Origin: Bdellovibrio sp. BCCA
GTDB taxonomy: Bacteria; Bdellovibrionota; Bdellovibrionia; Bdellovibrionales; Bdellovibrionaceae
Length of the DNA: 64,000 bases
Direction: 5' to 3'
Assembly (NCBI RefSeq): GCF_037996825.1
Contig: NZ_JBBNAC010000001.1
Location: 2,480,001 to 2,544,000, forward strand
The notes under the pieces were generated by a model. That model ran no database searches and was not told where the DNA came from. It was given only the letters and a program-made list of their open reading frames with translations. Both the position numbers and the translations under genes were made by a program. Shown here piece by piece: positions 26,585 to 34,498 of the stretch. Numbering within the stretch: the stretch's first letter is position 1; every line of letters starts with the position of its first letter.

Positions 26585-27541
26585 ATGACACTGACTCAAC
26601 TTGAATACATTCTTGCCGTTGTTGATACAGGAAGCTTTAGCCAAGCCGCACGCCAATGCCACGTGACTCAGCCAACTTTGAGCATGCAAATCCAAAAGCT
26701 GGAAGATGAATTAGGCGTTGTGATCTTTGATCGTACGAAACAGCCGATCAAACCGACTTCCATAGGTGAGGAAATTCTACAACAAGCACGTCTGGTCGTG
26801 AAGGGCTCTCAGCATCTTAAAGAGATCGTCGATGACGCAAAAGGTTCTCTGAAAGGAGAACTGCGTATTGGAATTATTCCTACGTTAGCTCCTTATCTTT
26901 TGCCGCTCTTTTTAAAAAAGATGAAAGACGTTTACAAAAATCTTCATTTAACCTTTGAAGAACTTCAAACCGAAACGATGGTTGAAAAAATTCGCAGTCA
27001 CAATTTGGATTTGGGCATTGTTGTCACTCCCATTGATGATTTAAATATCGCAAGCCATGTTTTATTTTATGAACCTTTTATGGCGTATTTCGCCAAAGGA
27101 CATCCCCTTTTAAATAAGAAATCTATCGATGAAAAAGATCTCTCTGTGGATGACGTTTTGCTTTTGAACGAAGGTCACTGCTTTCGTGAGCAAAGCCTTT
27201 CGCTTTGTCGCAATAAAAAACAGATTGTGTCGGCAGACAAAACTTTTACCTTTGAAAGCGGCAGCTTAGAAACTCTTAAAAAACTGGTCGATCAAGGCGA
27301 AAATTTTACCTTGCTTCCTTGGCTTGCCACCTTTGATGTGCAGGATAAAAAGCGCCTTCGTGCCTTTTCAGATCCCATTCCTACCCGAGAGGTCAGTTTA
27401 ATACATGGTCCTCACTTTCAAAGAAAAGCCCTGCTTAAGGCTCTAGTTGAAAACATAAAGAAAAACCTGCCGGAAGGTCTTAGCTCTTCTCGCAATAAAA
27501 ACCAAATGAAGGTGGATAATCCTTTAGGCCATATCAAATAG
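26585..27541 (+). CDS. oxyR: Hydrogen peroxide-sensing regulator OxyR
   Basis: A 318-residue LysR-family regulator. An N-terminal winged helix (GSFSQAARQCHVTQPTLSMQ, about 17-36) is followed by the effector domain. The redox switch is intact: GHCFREQSLSLC gives Cys199 and Cys208, the same numbers as the disulfide-forming pair in E. coli OxyR. LPLFLKKMKDVYKNLHL and EGSLETLKKLV-like segments also fit. Oxidised OxyR activates peroxide defence genes. The next gene is dps, preceded by a matching OxyR site. The start overlaps the longest possible pcm ORF, which supports the shorter pcm start. Confidence 0.96.
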   Translation: MTLTQLEYILAVVDTGSFSQAARQCHVTQPTLSMQIQKLEDELGVVIFDRTKQPIKPTSIGEEILQQARLVVKGSQHLKEIVDDAKGSLKGELRIGIIPTLAPYLLPLFLKKMKDVYKNLHLTFEELQTETMVEKIRSHNLDLGIVVTPIDDLNIASHVLFYEPFMAYFAKGHPLLNKKSIDEKDLSVDDVLLLNEGHCFREQSLSLCRNKKQIVSADKTFTFESGSLETLKKLVDQGENFTLLPWLATFDVQDKKRLRAFSDPIPTREVSLIHGPHFQRKALLKALVENIKKNLPEGLSSSRNKNQMKVDNPLGHIK

Positions 27542-27564
27542 TTTTCATTTATGGTTAAACGACA

Positions 27565-27585
27565 TATATAGATTTTGTCTATATA
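27565..27585 (+). promoter_or_regulatory. OxyR-type operator upstream of dps
   Basis: ATAG-ATTTTGT-CTAT (27568-27582) matches the OxyR half-operator ATAG-N7-CTAT. The repeat is extended as TATATAGA-TTTTG-TCTATATA, an 8+8 perfect inverted repeat (27565-27585), and a further ATAG follows at 27582-27585. It lies between oxyR and dps, where it could control dps directly. Confidence 0.75.
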
Positions 27586-27619
27586 GCTCATAGAAAAAGA
27601 GAACTGTTCATCACACGCC

Positions 27620-27652
27620 CCTCCTCTTATCCTGTATCTAGGCAAGAGGAGG
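27620..27652 (+). promoter_or_regulatory. Leader hairpin hiding the dps Shine-Dalgarno
   Basis: CCTCCTCTT (27620-27628) is a perfect 9-base complement of AAGAGGAGG (27644-27652), which contains the AGGAGG ribosome site seven bases before the dps ATG. The loop is 15 bases. When folded, the helix would block translation, so a trigger such as temperature, a protein or a small RNA may be needed. Confidence 0.6.
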
Positions 27653-27659
27653 TATCTTT

Positions 27660-28178
27660 ATGAGATCTACAGCACATGCTTCAAAAGAAACAGGTCGTGA
27701 AAACAGAAACCTAAGTCCCGTTAAATCCGAAGAGGCTGACACATCCGCCGTTGTTGAAACACTGAAAAAAACTTTAGGGGATGTTTACATCCTTCAATTA
27801 AAAACACAAAACTGCCACTGGAACGTGGAAGGTCCATTGTTCTTTTCATTGCACAAACTTTTTGAAGAGCAATACAAAGAACTTGCGGAGTTTGTCGATC
27901 GCACAGCCGAAGTTTTGCGCGCTCTCAAAGTCCGTGCACCGGGCTCTTTTAGAGAGTTTAAAGAACTTTCTTCTTTACAAGAAGTTCCAGTTGAAAAATT
28001 AAATAGCACTCAAATCATTGAGATGCTCAGTCAGGATCACACCAATGTAGCAATCGCGTTAAGACCTCGTCTTGAGGCTGCGGAAGAAGCTGAAGAAACC
28101 AGTGCCGTTGTCCTGTACGAAGATTTAATCAGCTTTCATGAAAAAGCCGCATGGATGATCCGAAGCCATAGATCCTAA
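27660..28178 (+). CDS. dps: Dps ferritin-like DNA-binding/iron-storage protein
   Basis: A 172-residue Dps protein with an extended N-terminal tail of about 35 polar residues (RSTAHASKETGRENRN), in a position where such tails bind DNA. The ferroxidase-site residues lie in NCHWNVEGPLFFSLHKLFEEQY and ELAEFVDRTAEVLRAL (His, His, Asp and Glu of the inter-subunit site). Dps oxidises iron with peroxide and stores it in a 12-subunit shell. It follows oxyR with an OxyR-like operator and an mRNA hairpin in the leader, so control at two levels is likely. The ZIP-family gene follows after 16 bases and may be co-transcribed. Confidence 0.95.
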   Translation: MRSTAHASKETGRENRNLSPVKSEEADTSAVVETLKKTLGDVYILQLKTQNCHWNVEGPLFFSLHKLFEEQYKELAEFVDRTAEVLRALKVRAPGSFREFKELSSLQEVPVEKLNSTQIIEMLSQDHTNVAIALRPRLEAAEEAEETSAVVLYEDLISFHEKAAWMIRSHRS

Positions 28179-28194
28179 TTAGAAAGGATATTTT

Positions 28195-28938
28195 ATGGGT
28201 AGTGCGTGGATGGGATTATTAGCAGGATTGATTACAGGTCTTTCAACCATGATTGGTGCTCTTCCGATTTTAAAGAAAGAATCCAAAGGTTGGAATCCTT
28301 GGCGCAGCTTAAATCTTGATTTTGCGATTGGGATGATGCTTGCCGCCGCTGCTTTTAATCTTATCGGTCCTGCCTATACTAATTCCAAATCGGGCGCCTT
28401 CGGGGTGTCTCTTGCCCTGGCGCTTGGCGTGGTTTCGATTTATGGGCTCAGTCATTTGATCCATAGTTTTTCTCCCTCCGAGTGGTCGCTTCATCGCCGT
28501 GCTTGGTTATTTGTGACGGCCATGATGCTGCACAATCTTCCCGAAGGTCTCGCATCGGGAGCTGCGCTAAGCGCCGACTCTTTATCGCAAGCAAATGGCT
28601 GGACTGTTGTGGGCGCCATCGTTTTTCAAAATTTTCCGGAGGGTTTAGCCACAGCCGCGGCATTTCTATCTATAGGTCTTTCACGAAAAGCTGCTTTGTA
28701 TGGCGCCTGCCTTACTGGCGTGATGGAAATTTTAGGAGGCGCTTTGGGAGGAATTTTTGCCTCCTTAACGTCAGCGACTTTACCCTACATCTTGGCGTTC
28801 GCTGGTGGTGCGATGATCAGTGTCACTTTGGAAGAGATCTTTGCGAAACTTAAAGAAACTAAGATGAGATATCTAGTGCAGAAAGAGTTCTTAATGGGAG
28901 CGCTTTCCGTGGTCGTTATGAACTGGATTATCACATAG
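28195..28938 (+). CDS. ZIP-family metal transporter
   Basis: A 247-residue membrane protein with about eight helices. The two metal-transport motifs are clear: HNLPEGLASGAALS (helix 4) and QNFPEGLATAAAFL (helix 5), the HNxPEG/xNxPEG pair of ZupT-like ZIP proteins. ZIPs bring zinc, iron or manganese into the cytoplasm. It is 16 bases downstream of dps with its own AGAAAGGA ribosome site, so it is probably in the OxyR-controlled unit, where manganese or zinc import would fit peroxide defence. The metal specificity is not visible. Confidence 0.92.
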   Translation: MGSAWMGLLAGLITGLSTMIGALPILKKESKGWNPWRSLNLDFAIGMMLAAAAFNLIGPAYTNSKSGAFGVSLALALGVVSIYGLSHLIHSFSPSEWSLHRRAWLFVTAMMLHNLPEGLASGAALSADSLSQANGWTVVGAIVFQNFPEGLATAAAFLSIGLSRKAALYGACLTGVMEILGGALGGIFASLTSATLPYILAFAGGAMISVTLEEIFAKLKETKMRYLVQKEFLMGALSVVVMNWIIT

Positions 28939-28970
28939 ACATAAGGCACCTTAGCATTTACGCTTAAGGA

Positions 28971-30152
28971 ATGACATTAACATCACTACAAACTTTGGCA
29001 CTGGCAGCGTTGGTTGTTTACTTTGGACGTTTTCTAAAAAAGAAAATCCACTTTATCGATAAATACAATTTACCCTCCCCTGTTATCGGCGGTTTTATTT
29101 TGGCTTTTGTTTTAGCAATTTTAAAAAGCCAGGGCCTTTTTGAACTGAAATTTACAAAAGCTTTCGAAGAAACTTTGATGATCGCCTTCTTTACCTCCAT
29201 CGGTTACTCGGCTTCTTTAAAACTTCTTAAAGAAGGCGGAAGAACTGTTATCTTCTTTTTAATTCTCACCGTGGGTGGTCTTCTTTTACAAATTCTTGCC
29301 GGCATTGGTGCTGCCAAACTCATGGGTCTTCCGCCTTTAATGGGAGTTCTCACAGGAGCAGTCTCTTTAACTGGAGGCCCCGGAACAGCGCTTGCCTTTG
29401 GACCTTCATTTCAAGCAGCCGGTGTTGATGGAGCTTCTGCTATCGGTCTAACAACTGCGATGGGTGGAATTCTTTTAGGCGGTCTTATTGGAACTCCGTT
29501 AGCGACGTATTTGATTCATAAGAGAAAATTAAAAGACCACGCTCAAGCTTTGCCTCTTGAACACGAACAACCGCATTCACTTAAGGCTCGCCCTGGATTT
29601 GATCTTCTTTATCATTTCTTAGGATTCGCATTGATCATGGGAATTGGAACCACTTTAAGTTCGTGGATAAATGATCAAGGCATTACGCTGCCGATTTATA
29701 TTGGCTCAATGGTTATCGCGGCAGTTTTTAGAAATGTAGAAGATGTGCGCCCTATTTTTAAACTCAATCCCGATTGGGTTGAAGAGATTGGCTCTGTGGC
29801 TCTGACACTTTTTATCGCGACGGCTATTATGACATTGCGTTTAGATGAGCTTAAAAACGCCGCCTTACCGATTTTAATTTTCCTGGCACTGCAAGCTGTT
29901 CTGGTTGTTATCACCGCACTGGGACCCGCTTTTTGGGTTGCAGGGCGCGATTATGAAGGAGCCATTATCAGTGCTGGTTATGTCGGCTTTATGATGGGAA
30001 CTTCTGCGAACGCCATGGCTAATATGTCATCGCTTTCGCAAAAGTACGGGCCAGCTCCCAAAGCGTTCTTAGTGGTTCCTCTTGTTGGATCTTGTTTTAT
30101 TGATTTTATCAATGCTGCTTTTGTGACGTTTTGTTTAAACTATTTCACGTAA
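28971..30152 (+). CDS. gltS: Sodium/glutamate symporter
   Basis: A 393-residue membrane protein of normal GltS length. The start region (SLQTLALAALVVYFGRFL), NLPSPVIGGFILAF, SLTGGPGTALAFGPSF and the C-terminal VGFMMGTSANAMANM are conserved GltS features; the two inverted repeats each contain a Gly-rich hairpin. It takes up glutamate with Na+. The ATG is preceded by AAGGA. It ends two bases before the stop of the convergent KH-domain gene. Confidence 0.93.
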   Translation: MTLTSLQTLALAALVVYFGRFLKKKIHFIDKYNLPSPVIGGFILAFVLAILKSQGLFELKFTKAFEETLMIAFFTSIGYSASLKLLKEGGRTVIFFLILTVGGLLLQILAGIGAAKLMGLPPLMGVLTGAVSLTGGPGTALAFGPSFQAAGVDGASAIGLTTAMGGILLGGLIGTPLATYLIHKRKLKDHAQALPLEHEQPHSLKARPGFDLLYHFLGFALIMGIGTTLSSWINDQGITLPIYIGSMVIAAVFRNVEDVRPIFKLNPDWVEEIGSVALTLFIATAIMTLRLDELKNAALPILIFLALQAVLVVITALGPAFWVAGRDYEGAIISAGYVGFMMGTSANAMANMSSLSQKYGPAPKAFLVVPLVGSCFIDFINAAFVTFCLNYFT

Positions 30153-30154
30153 CA

Positions 30155-30484
30155 CTAGACGACAAGCTCAATAATTGCGCGGAAACCGTGATTCCCCGCC
30201 ATAGCTCCGATGATATTTCTAAGAGATGTAATGTTTTTTCCCTGAGATCCGATAAGCTTCCCTCTGAATTCCTGAGGGAGCGAGACATTGTAAACTGTCG
30301 TCTTATCACCTGTCGCATATGTTACTTGCACTTCAAGACAAGAGGTCATTTCCACAATCACACTTTGTAAGACGCCAGCAAGGCGGTCTCTAATCTCCGT
30401 TTCCTGATTAACAACTTCCGCTAACACACGAGCCTCCGATGACTCCATTGTGTAAGAAAATTTCAAACTTGAGCAACCCTCCAT
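30155..30484 (-). CDS. KH-domain RNA-binding protein (KhpA-like)
   Basis: A protein of about 109 residues. The C-terminal half is a type II KH domain: LPQEFRGKLIGSQGKNITSLRNIIGAMAG with the GxxG loop GSQG, as in KhpA/YlqC. The N-terminal part (ETEIRDRLAGVLQSVIVEM) is helical. KH proteins of this type bind RNA and can affect sRNA function or cell division. The start is uncertain: ATG at 30482-30484 is used here; ATG at 30446-30448 gives a shorter protein, and neither has a strong ribosome site. It is convergent with gltS and divergent from the protease gene. Confidence 0.72.
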   Translation of the reverse strand: MEGCSSLKFSYTMESSEARVLAEVVNQETEIRDRLAGVLQSVIVEMTSCLEVQVTYATGDKTTVYNVSLPQEFRGKLIGSQGKNITSLRNIIGAMAGNHGFRAIIELVV

Positions 30485-30650
30485 TACAGCGTCTAGGCTA
30501 CAATGTGTTCCACCAATACGACAGAACACAGAACAGAGAACACTTCTGAAGAGACACTGTCGATGTTAAAATAGGTTAACCGAAGCGATAGAGTCTCGTG
30601 TCTATGATTGGCGGACAAGATGTCCCGACCAAAAAGAGAAGGAATACTCG

Positions 30651-31547
30651 ATGTTAAAAAAATTAAACACGCTTCTACTAATCCTCCTGCTCGCAGCCTG
30701 CCAAGCTCAGGACACCGCCCTAAAATCTGCACCCACAGAAGGTTCTGAGACTATCGACGAAAAAGTGATTTATGGCTCGGATGATCGTAAAGATGTTTAC
30801 GAAGTGACTTCTTCGCTGCAAAAACGTTTGGCCGATTCTACCGTCGCCCTCATTAAGGCCAGCTCAGTACAAGCCGGAGCAAACACATCACGAATTGTTT
30901 CCAAGACTTTTAAGGAAACGTATGGTTTGTGTTCCTCGGAACGTTTCGGGGAACAGGAAAATGCGGCGTTTTGCTCGGGTTCTCTTGTCGCTCCTGACAT
31001 CATCGCCACAGCCGGACACTGTGTCCGTTCAGCCAGCGATTGCGCTTCTACGAAGTTTGTTTTTGGTTACGCGGTGAAAGTAAAAGGTGTTTTGCCGCGA
31101 GAGATCGCCAACTCCGAAATCTATTCTTGTGCTGAAGTCATTCATACCGAAGTTCTTGCCAGTGGTTCTGACTTTGCGCTTGTCCGTTTAAATCGCCCTG
31201 TCACCAATCACGCTGTTCTTAAACTTCGTCAAAGAGGTGCCGTGAAAGTCGGTGATCCTTTGGTCGTCATTGGACATCCCGTTGGTCTCCCCACCAAAGT
31301 CGCTGCCGGTGCGAAGGTTCGTAGCGCGCAACCGGATCAGTATTTTGTTGCCAACTTAGACACCTACGGGGGCAACTCAGGCTCTGCAGTTTTTAACTCT
31401 AAGACCGGTGTTGTTGAAGGAATCTTAGTCCGCGGTGACGATGATTTTGAGTACCATGGATCTTGCACCGTCTCACATCGCTGTAAAGACACAGAATGCC
31501 GCGGTGAAGATGTCACACGAATAACAAGAATTCTTCCTTATCTTTGA
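30651..31547 (+). CDS. Trypsin-like serine protease, lipoprotein
   Basis: A 298-residue secreted S1-type protease. The lipobox LLAAC makes Cys17 the lipidation site. The catalytic triad is His123 in ATAGHC, Asp174 in SGSDFALVRL and Ser243 in YGGNSGSAVF. GNSGS instead of GDSGG places it nearer the V8/glutamyl-endopeptidase-like group. Paired cysteines suggest disulfides. It would act on the outer membrane or outside the cell, fitting a predatory lifestyle; the substrate is unknown. It is divergent from the KH gene. Confidence 0.9.
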   Translation: MLKKLNTLLLILLLAACQAQDTALKSAPTEGSETIDEKVIYGSDDRKDVYEVTSSLQKRLADSTVALIKASSVQAGANTSRIVSKTFKETYGLCSSERFGEQENAAFCSGSLVAPDIIATAGHCVRSASDCASTKFVFGYAVKVKGVLPREIANSEIYSCAEVIHTEVLASGSDFALVRLNRPVTNHAVLKLRQRGAVKVGDPLVVIGHPVGLPTKVAAGAKVRSAQPDQYFVANLDTYGGNSGSAVFNSKTGVVEGILVRGDDDFEYHGSCTVSHRCKDTECRGEDVTRITRILPYL

Positions 31548-31636
31548 GTTTCATCAAGTTCATTTCATAAATCTTTCCGAAGATTGATTTTTAGGCTTTG
31601 AATACCTCCACAACAAATCAATCCAAAGGAGGATCT

Positions 31637-32149
31637 ATGAAAATGAATCGTATGCTCATGCTTTGCGCGGGTCTCTGTATGATGGCACCCGCTCTTTCTC
31701 AAGCTAAATCTTTTGAAAGCGAAGACACCGTTGAACTTGGAACGGCCGCTGTGGAAATTGCCGCTCATCCCCACGGGCTTCAAAATTGCCAAGGGCTCAC
31801 CTTGGATGACGCACAAAAGATGGCTCTTCGCCAGGCGGCTTTTGATTTTATAAAACAAAAAAATACTCTGGGTGCGACAGCAAAAAATGCCTGGATTGAC
31901 TATGCTAATACAATTTCTGATATGGCTTCTACCAAAGATCAAGGCATTGCCGCAGGCGCAGCTGCTAAAGATGCAATGATGGCTTTGGGCCAAGCGAAAC
32001 TGGATTTAGAAATAAAAGTGTTCTACGACATTCTAAAAGCTGAACAAAGAGAGCCCGCTTTCAAATGCATCATGAAGCAAATGCATCAAAAGATGATGGA
32101 TAAGATGAAAAGAATGTGCTCTAAAATGCCGCCAGAGAAAAAACCTTAG
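31637..32149 (+). CDS. Exported helical protein of unknown function
   Basis: A 170-residue protein. The ATG at 31637 is chosen because AAAGGAGG lies five bases upstream; a start at 31598 would place that site inside the gene. MKMNRMLMLCAGLCMMAPALSQA is a signal peptide. The mature part is Ala/Lys/Met-rich and helical, with a CQGLTLDDAQKMALRQAAFDF segment and a Met-rich C-terminus (KQMHQKMMDKMKRMCSKMPP). Met/His-rich tails can bind copper, but this is only suggestive. A good terminator follows, so it is a single-gene transcript. Confidence 0.75.
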   Translation: MKMNRMLMLCAGLCMMAPALSQAKSFESEDTVELGTAAVEIAAHPHGLQNCQGLTLDDAQKMALRQAAFDFIKQKNTLGATAKNAWIDYANTISDMASTKDQGIAAGAAAKDAMMALGQAKLDLEIKVFYDILKAEQREPAFKCIMKQMHQKMMDKMKRMCSKMPPEKKP

Positions 32150-32157
32150 TATTTTTG

Positions 32158-32187
32158 AAAGCCATCTTAAATAAGATGGCTTTTTTA
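32158..32187 (+). terminator. Intrinsic terminator
   Basis: AAAGCCATCTT pairs with AAGATGGCTTT around AAAT, followed by TTTTATTT. It closes the Met-rich exported protein gene. Confidence 0.9.
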
Positions 32188-32237
32188 TTTCTCGTTTTAA
32201 ACGAAACAAATCCTGCCAAACCATATAACCTTGCTTT

Positions 32238-33344
32238 ATGACGGAAAAATCCAATTGGCAAAAACTGGGTGCGATCGAAGTTTTAAAACTAAAACCTCTT
32301 CAGCAATTGGAAATCAATCGCACAAAAATCGCTTTGATTTACAAAGACAATGAGTTCACCGCGATCTCAGGAGTGTGCAATCACGCCGGAGGACCTTTGG
32401 GTGACGGTCGTCTTGAAGGCGACTATGTCGTTTGTCCTTGGCACTACTATAGGTTCCATACGAAGACAGGAAAAGGTGAACCTGGCTTTGAAGAGGATCG
32501 TGTTCCGAGTTATCCGGTGAAGGAAGAAGACGGAATGCTTTGGGTCGATCTTGCGGCCGGCACATCTCGCCATAAATTGCATCATGCTCCTCACCCACTG
32601 ACGCGCCCTTTGGGACGAGCGCCGGGGCCTTTGCGTGTTGTCGGAATTTCAACGACGGTAATGGATGTTAAAAATCCCCGTGTGTCGACATCCGAATTGT
32701 TGTTGGAAGAAGCTTTGAAGTACGGGGCGACTTTAGGATATGAAACGCGTTTAGAAAAAATCCGTGAGTTGCAGTTTCGCCACTGCGAAGGCTTTTATTC
32801 AAAAAGTTCGCATGCATGCACGTGGCCTTGTTCGATCACGCAAATGGATCCAAACGATCAGCTAGATCGAATTTACGAAGATATTATCTATTGGGCCGAT
32901 GTGATACTGATTGCAACACCGATTCGCTGGGGCTCCGCAAGTTCATTGTATTATAAAATGGCCGAGCGCTTTAACTGCATTCAAAATCAAATCACCATTC
33001 GCAACAATCAACTGATTCGCGATAAGGTTGCAGGGTTTATCATCACCGGTGGTCAAGACAATGTGCAATCCGTTGCTGGTCATTTGATGGGATTTTTTGC
33101 CGAGCTCGGATTTCATCTGCCACCGTTTCCGTTTATCGCGCACTCTTTAGGATGGAGCATGGAAAACATGGAGCACAACGTCCGTTATGTGCAAAAGAGC
33201 CATGCCTTGGGTGATGCCGCAAAAGAGCTCTTAGACCGATGTGCGGATTTATCTGGAGCTTTGATTGAAGCCAGCTCGCCCTATAAGATTGTTCACCGTG
33301 CGGGTCGCAAGGCTTACGATGCGGAGAAACACCACGAGAAATAG
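32238..33344 (+). CDS. Rieske ferredoxin - flavodoxin-fold reductase fusion
   Basis: A 368-residue cytosolic protein with two domains. Residues about 1-105 are a Rieske [2Fe-2S] domain with C47-x-H49 and C66-x-x-H69 in VCNHAGGPLGDG and VCPWHYYRFH. Residues about 130-355 are an NADPH-dependent FMN reductase or iron-sulfur-flavoprotein-type flavodoxin fold (VVGISTTVMDVKNPRVSTSELL, WADVILIATPIRWGSASSLYYKMAERF). A Cys cluster HCEGFYSKSSHACTWPC sits where iron-sulfur flavoproteins bind their cluster. It would carry electrons between flavin, Rieske centre and an unknown partner. No operon mate is visible. The domain pairing is unusual. Confidence 0.85.
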   Translation: MTEKSNWQKLGAIEVLKLKPLQQLEINRTKIALIYKDNEFTAISGVCNHAGGPLGDGRLEGDYVVCPWHYYRFHTKTGKGEPGFEEDRVPSYPVKEEDGMLWVDLAAGTSRHKLHHAPHPLTRPLGRAPGPLRVVGISTTVMDVKNPRVSTSELLLEEALKYGATLGYETRLEKIRELQFRHCEGFYSKSSHACTWPCSITQMDPNDQLDRIYEDIIYWADVILIATPIRWGSASSLYYKMAERFNCIQNQITIRNNQLIRDKVAGFIITGGQDNVQSVAGHLMGFFAELGFHLPPFPFIAHSLGWSMENMEHNVRYVQKSHALGDAAKELLDRCADLSGALIEASSPYKIVHRAGRKAYDAEKHHEK

Positions 33345-33542
33345 TTTTCTTTCGTAGAGAGCGGCAATAAAAATAGTCGACGTGCGGATCATCTTTAAAT
33401 CTTGTTATTTATTTTAACCAAAAATTTACCAAACCATTAAAACATTATTTAGTTTACTGCGTCATATATTTTTTTTCTTCATTTGATCAAAAATATAAGC
33501 TGTACTTGTATAAACATTTTTTGTTTACAGAAAGGATAGCAA

Positions 33543-34471
33543 ATGTCAAAAAAGTTTGGATTACTATTAGGGATTTTTGCAACAGCGGGACTGCTTACCG
33601 CTGTTGGAAAAATCTCACCTAATGAAGTAGACGAAGAGATTTTAAATCAGCATGGAGCAAAAGTTTTACATATTAAGAATGGAACTAAGAAACCGGTTAG
33701 CTTTCTTTCCTATCTAGAAATGTATCCAAGCTTCATTGGCTGCAGTCAAAATTTAGCAAGCACTGAGGAATGGGAATTTCAGTGCTCCGACTGCTGGAAG
33801 AAGGTAATGAGGACGGTGGACACAGTTCCCTCACGCATTCGTCTCGCCCCCTGGGACAGTTAACAAGTCATTTAGAAGGAGTTCCATATCACGTAACCGG
33901 AAGCCTCTTTCTAACCTACCAGGCGCCGAATAACTCAGGTGAAGCAAGATTGAAGGCGACATGGACATTTCCGTCAGCTCCACCTATGGTTTCATATGTG
34001 TCATTCTACGTTTTTGTCCCCGACTTAGAAGATATGTCAGGTAGTCCTTACTTCACTACGAACAATATCACATCTCATCCAGGAGATGGTACATATATGC
34101 AATATAACGCCGGAGTAGCTCTCATTACTGCTCTTGATGATTATCAAATTAAATCTGCTGCTGACGGCATACCAACCGGAAGCATCGTGAAACCTAATTC
34201 AGAAGCTCTTAGCTTAAAATACGGAGGTATTTTCGACATTGGCAAAAATTATTCAAATCCCCACTGCCAACATCGAAGTGGTCTGGATATAGATATCGGA
34301 ATGGCAAACTTTCAAGCTAGCTCCTACCATACGCAACTCGTTGCAAACCTCGAGGACAAACTACTTGCGGCTGGATATACATTCCCTGAAGGTAGCGAGA
34401 GCCCATATGCAACTCCGACAGAGCAAAGCCAACCGGGATATCATTGGCATGCTCACTATGATGGACCATAA
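33543..34471 (+). pseudogene. LAS-type metallopeptidase gene with a frameshift
   Basis: Two overlapping reading frames seem to be one gene. Frame A (33543-33863) has a signal peptide (MSKKFGLLLGIFATAGLLTAVG) and stops early at SRIRLAPWDS. Frame B (open from 33767 to 34471) lacks its own signal but carries CQHRSGLDIDIG and HWHAHYDGP, matching the HxxGxAxD and HxH zinc motifs of the LAS/M15 peptidases that cut peptidoglycan. A one-base shift between 33767 and 33863 would join them; the C5 run at 33850-33854 is one candidate. No classical slippery heptamer is visible. It may be a true pseudogene, a sequencing error, or programmed. The area is AT-rich compared with its surroundings. Confidence 0.6.
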
Positions 34472-34498
34472 TTATTTAATTTTTTCAGGAGATTTTTA

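Noticed and set aside
33480-33540. Imperfect inverted repeat around the T-run before the metallopeptidase start
   Set aside because: The GTAtAAACA / TGTTTAC pairing needs bulges and is in AT-rich DNA where such repeats are common.
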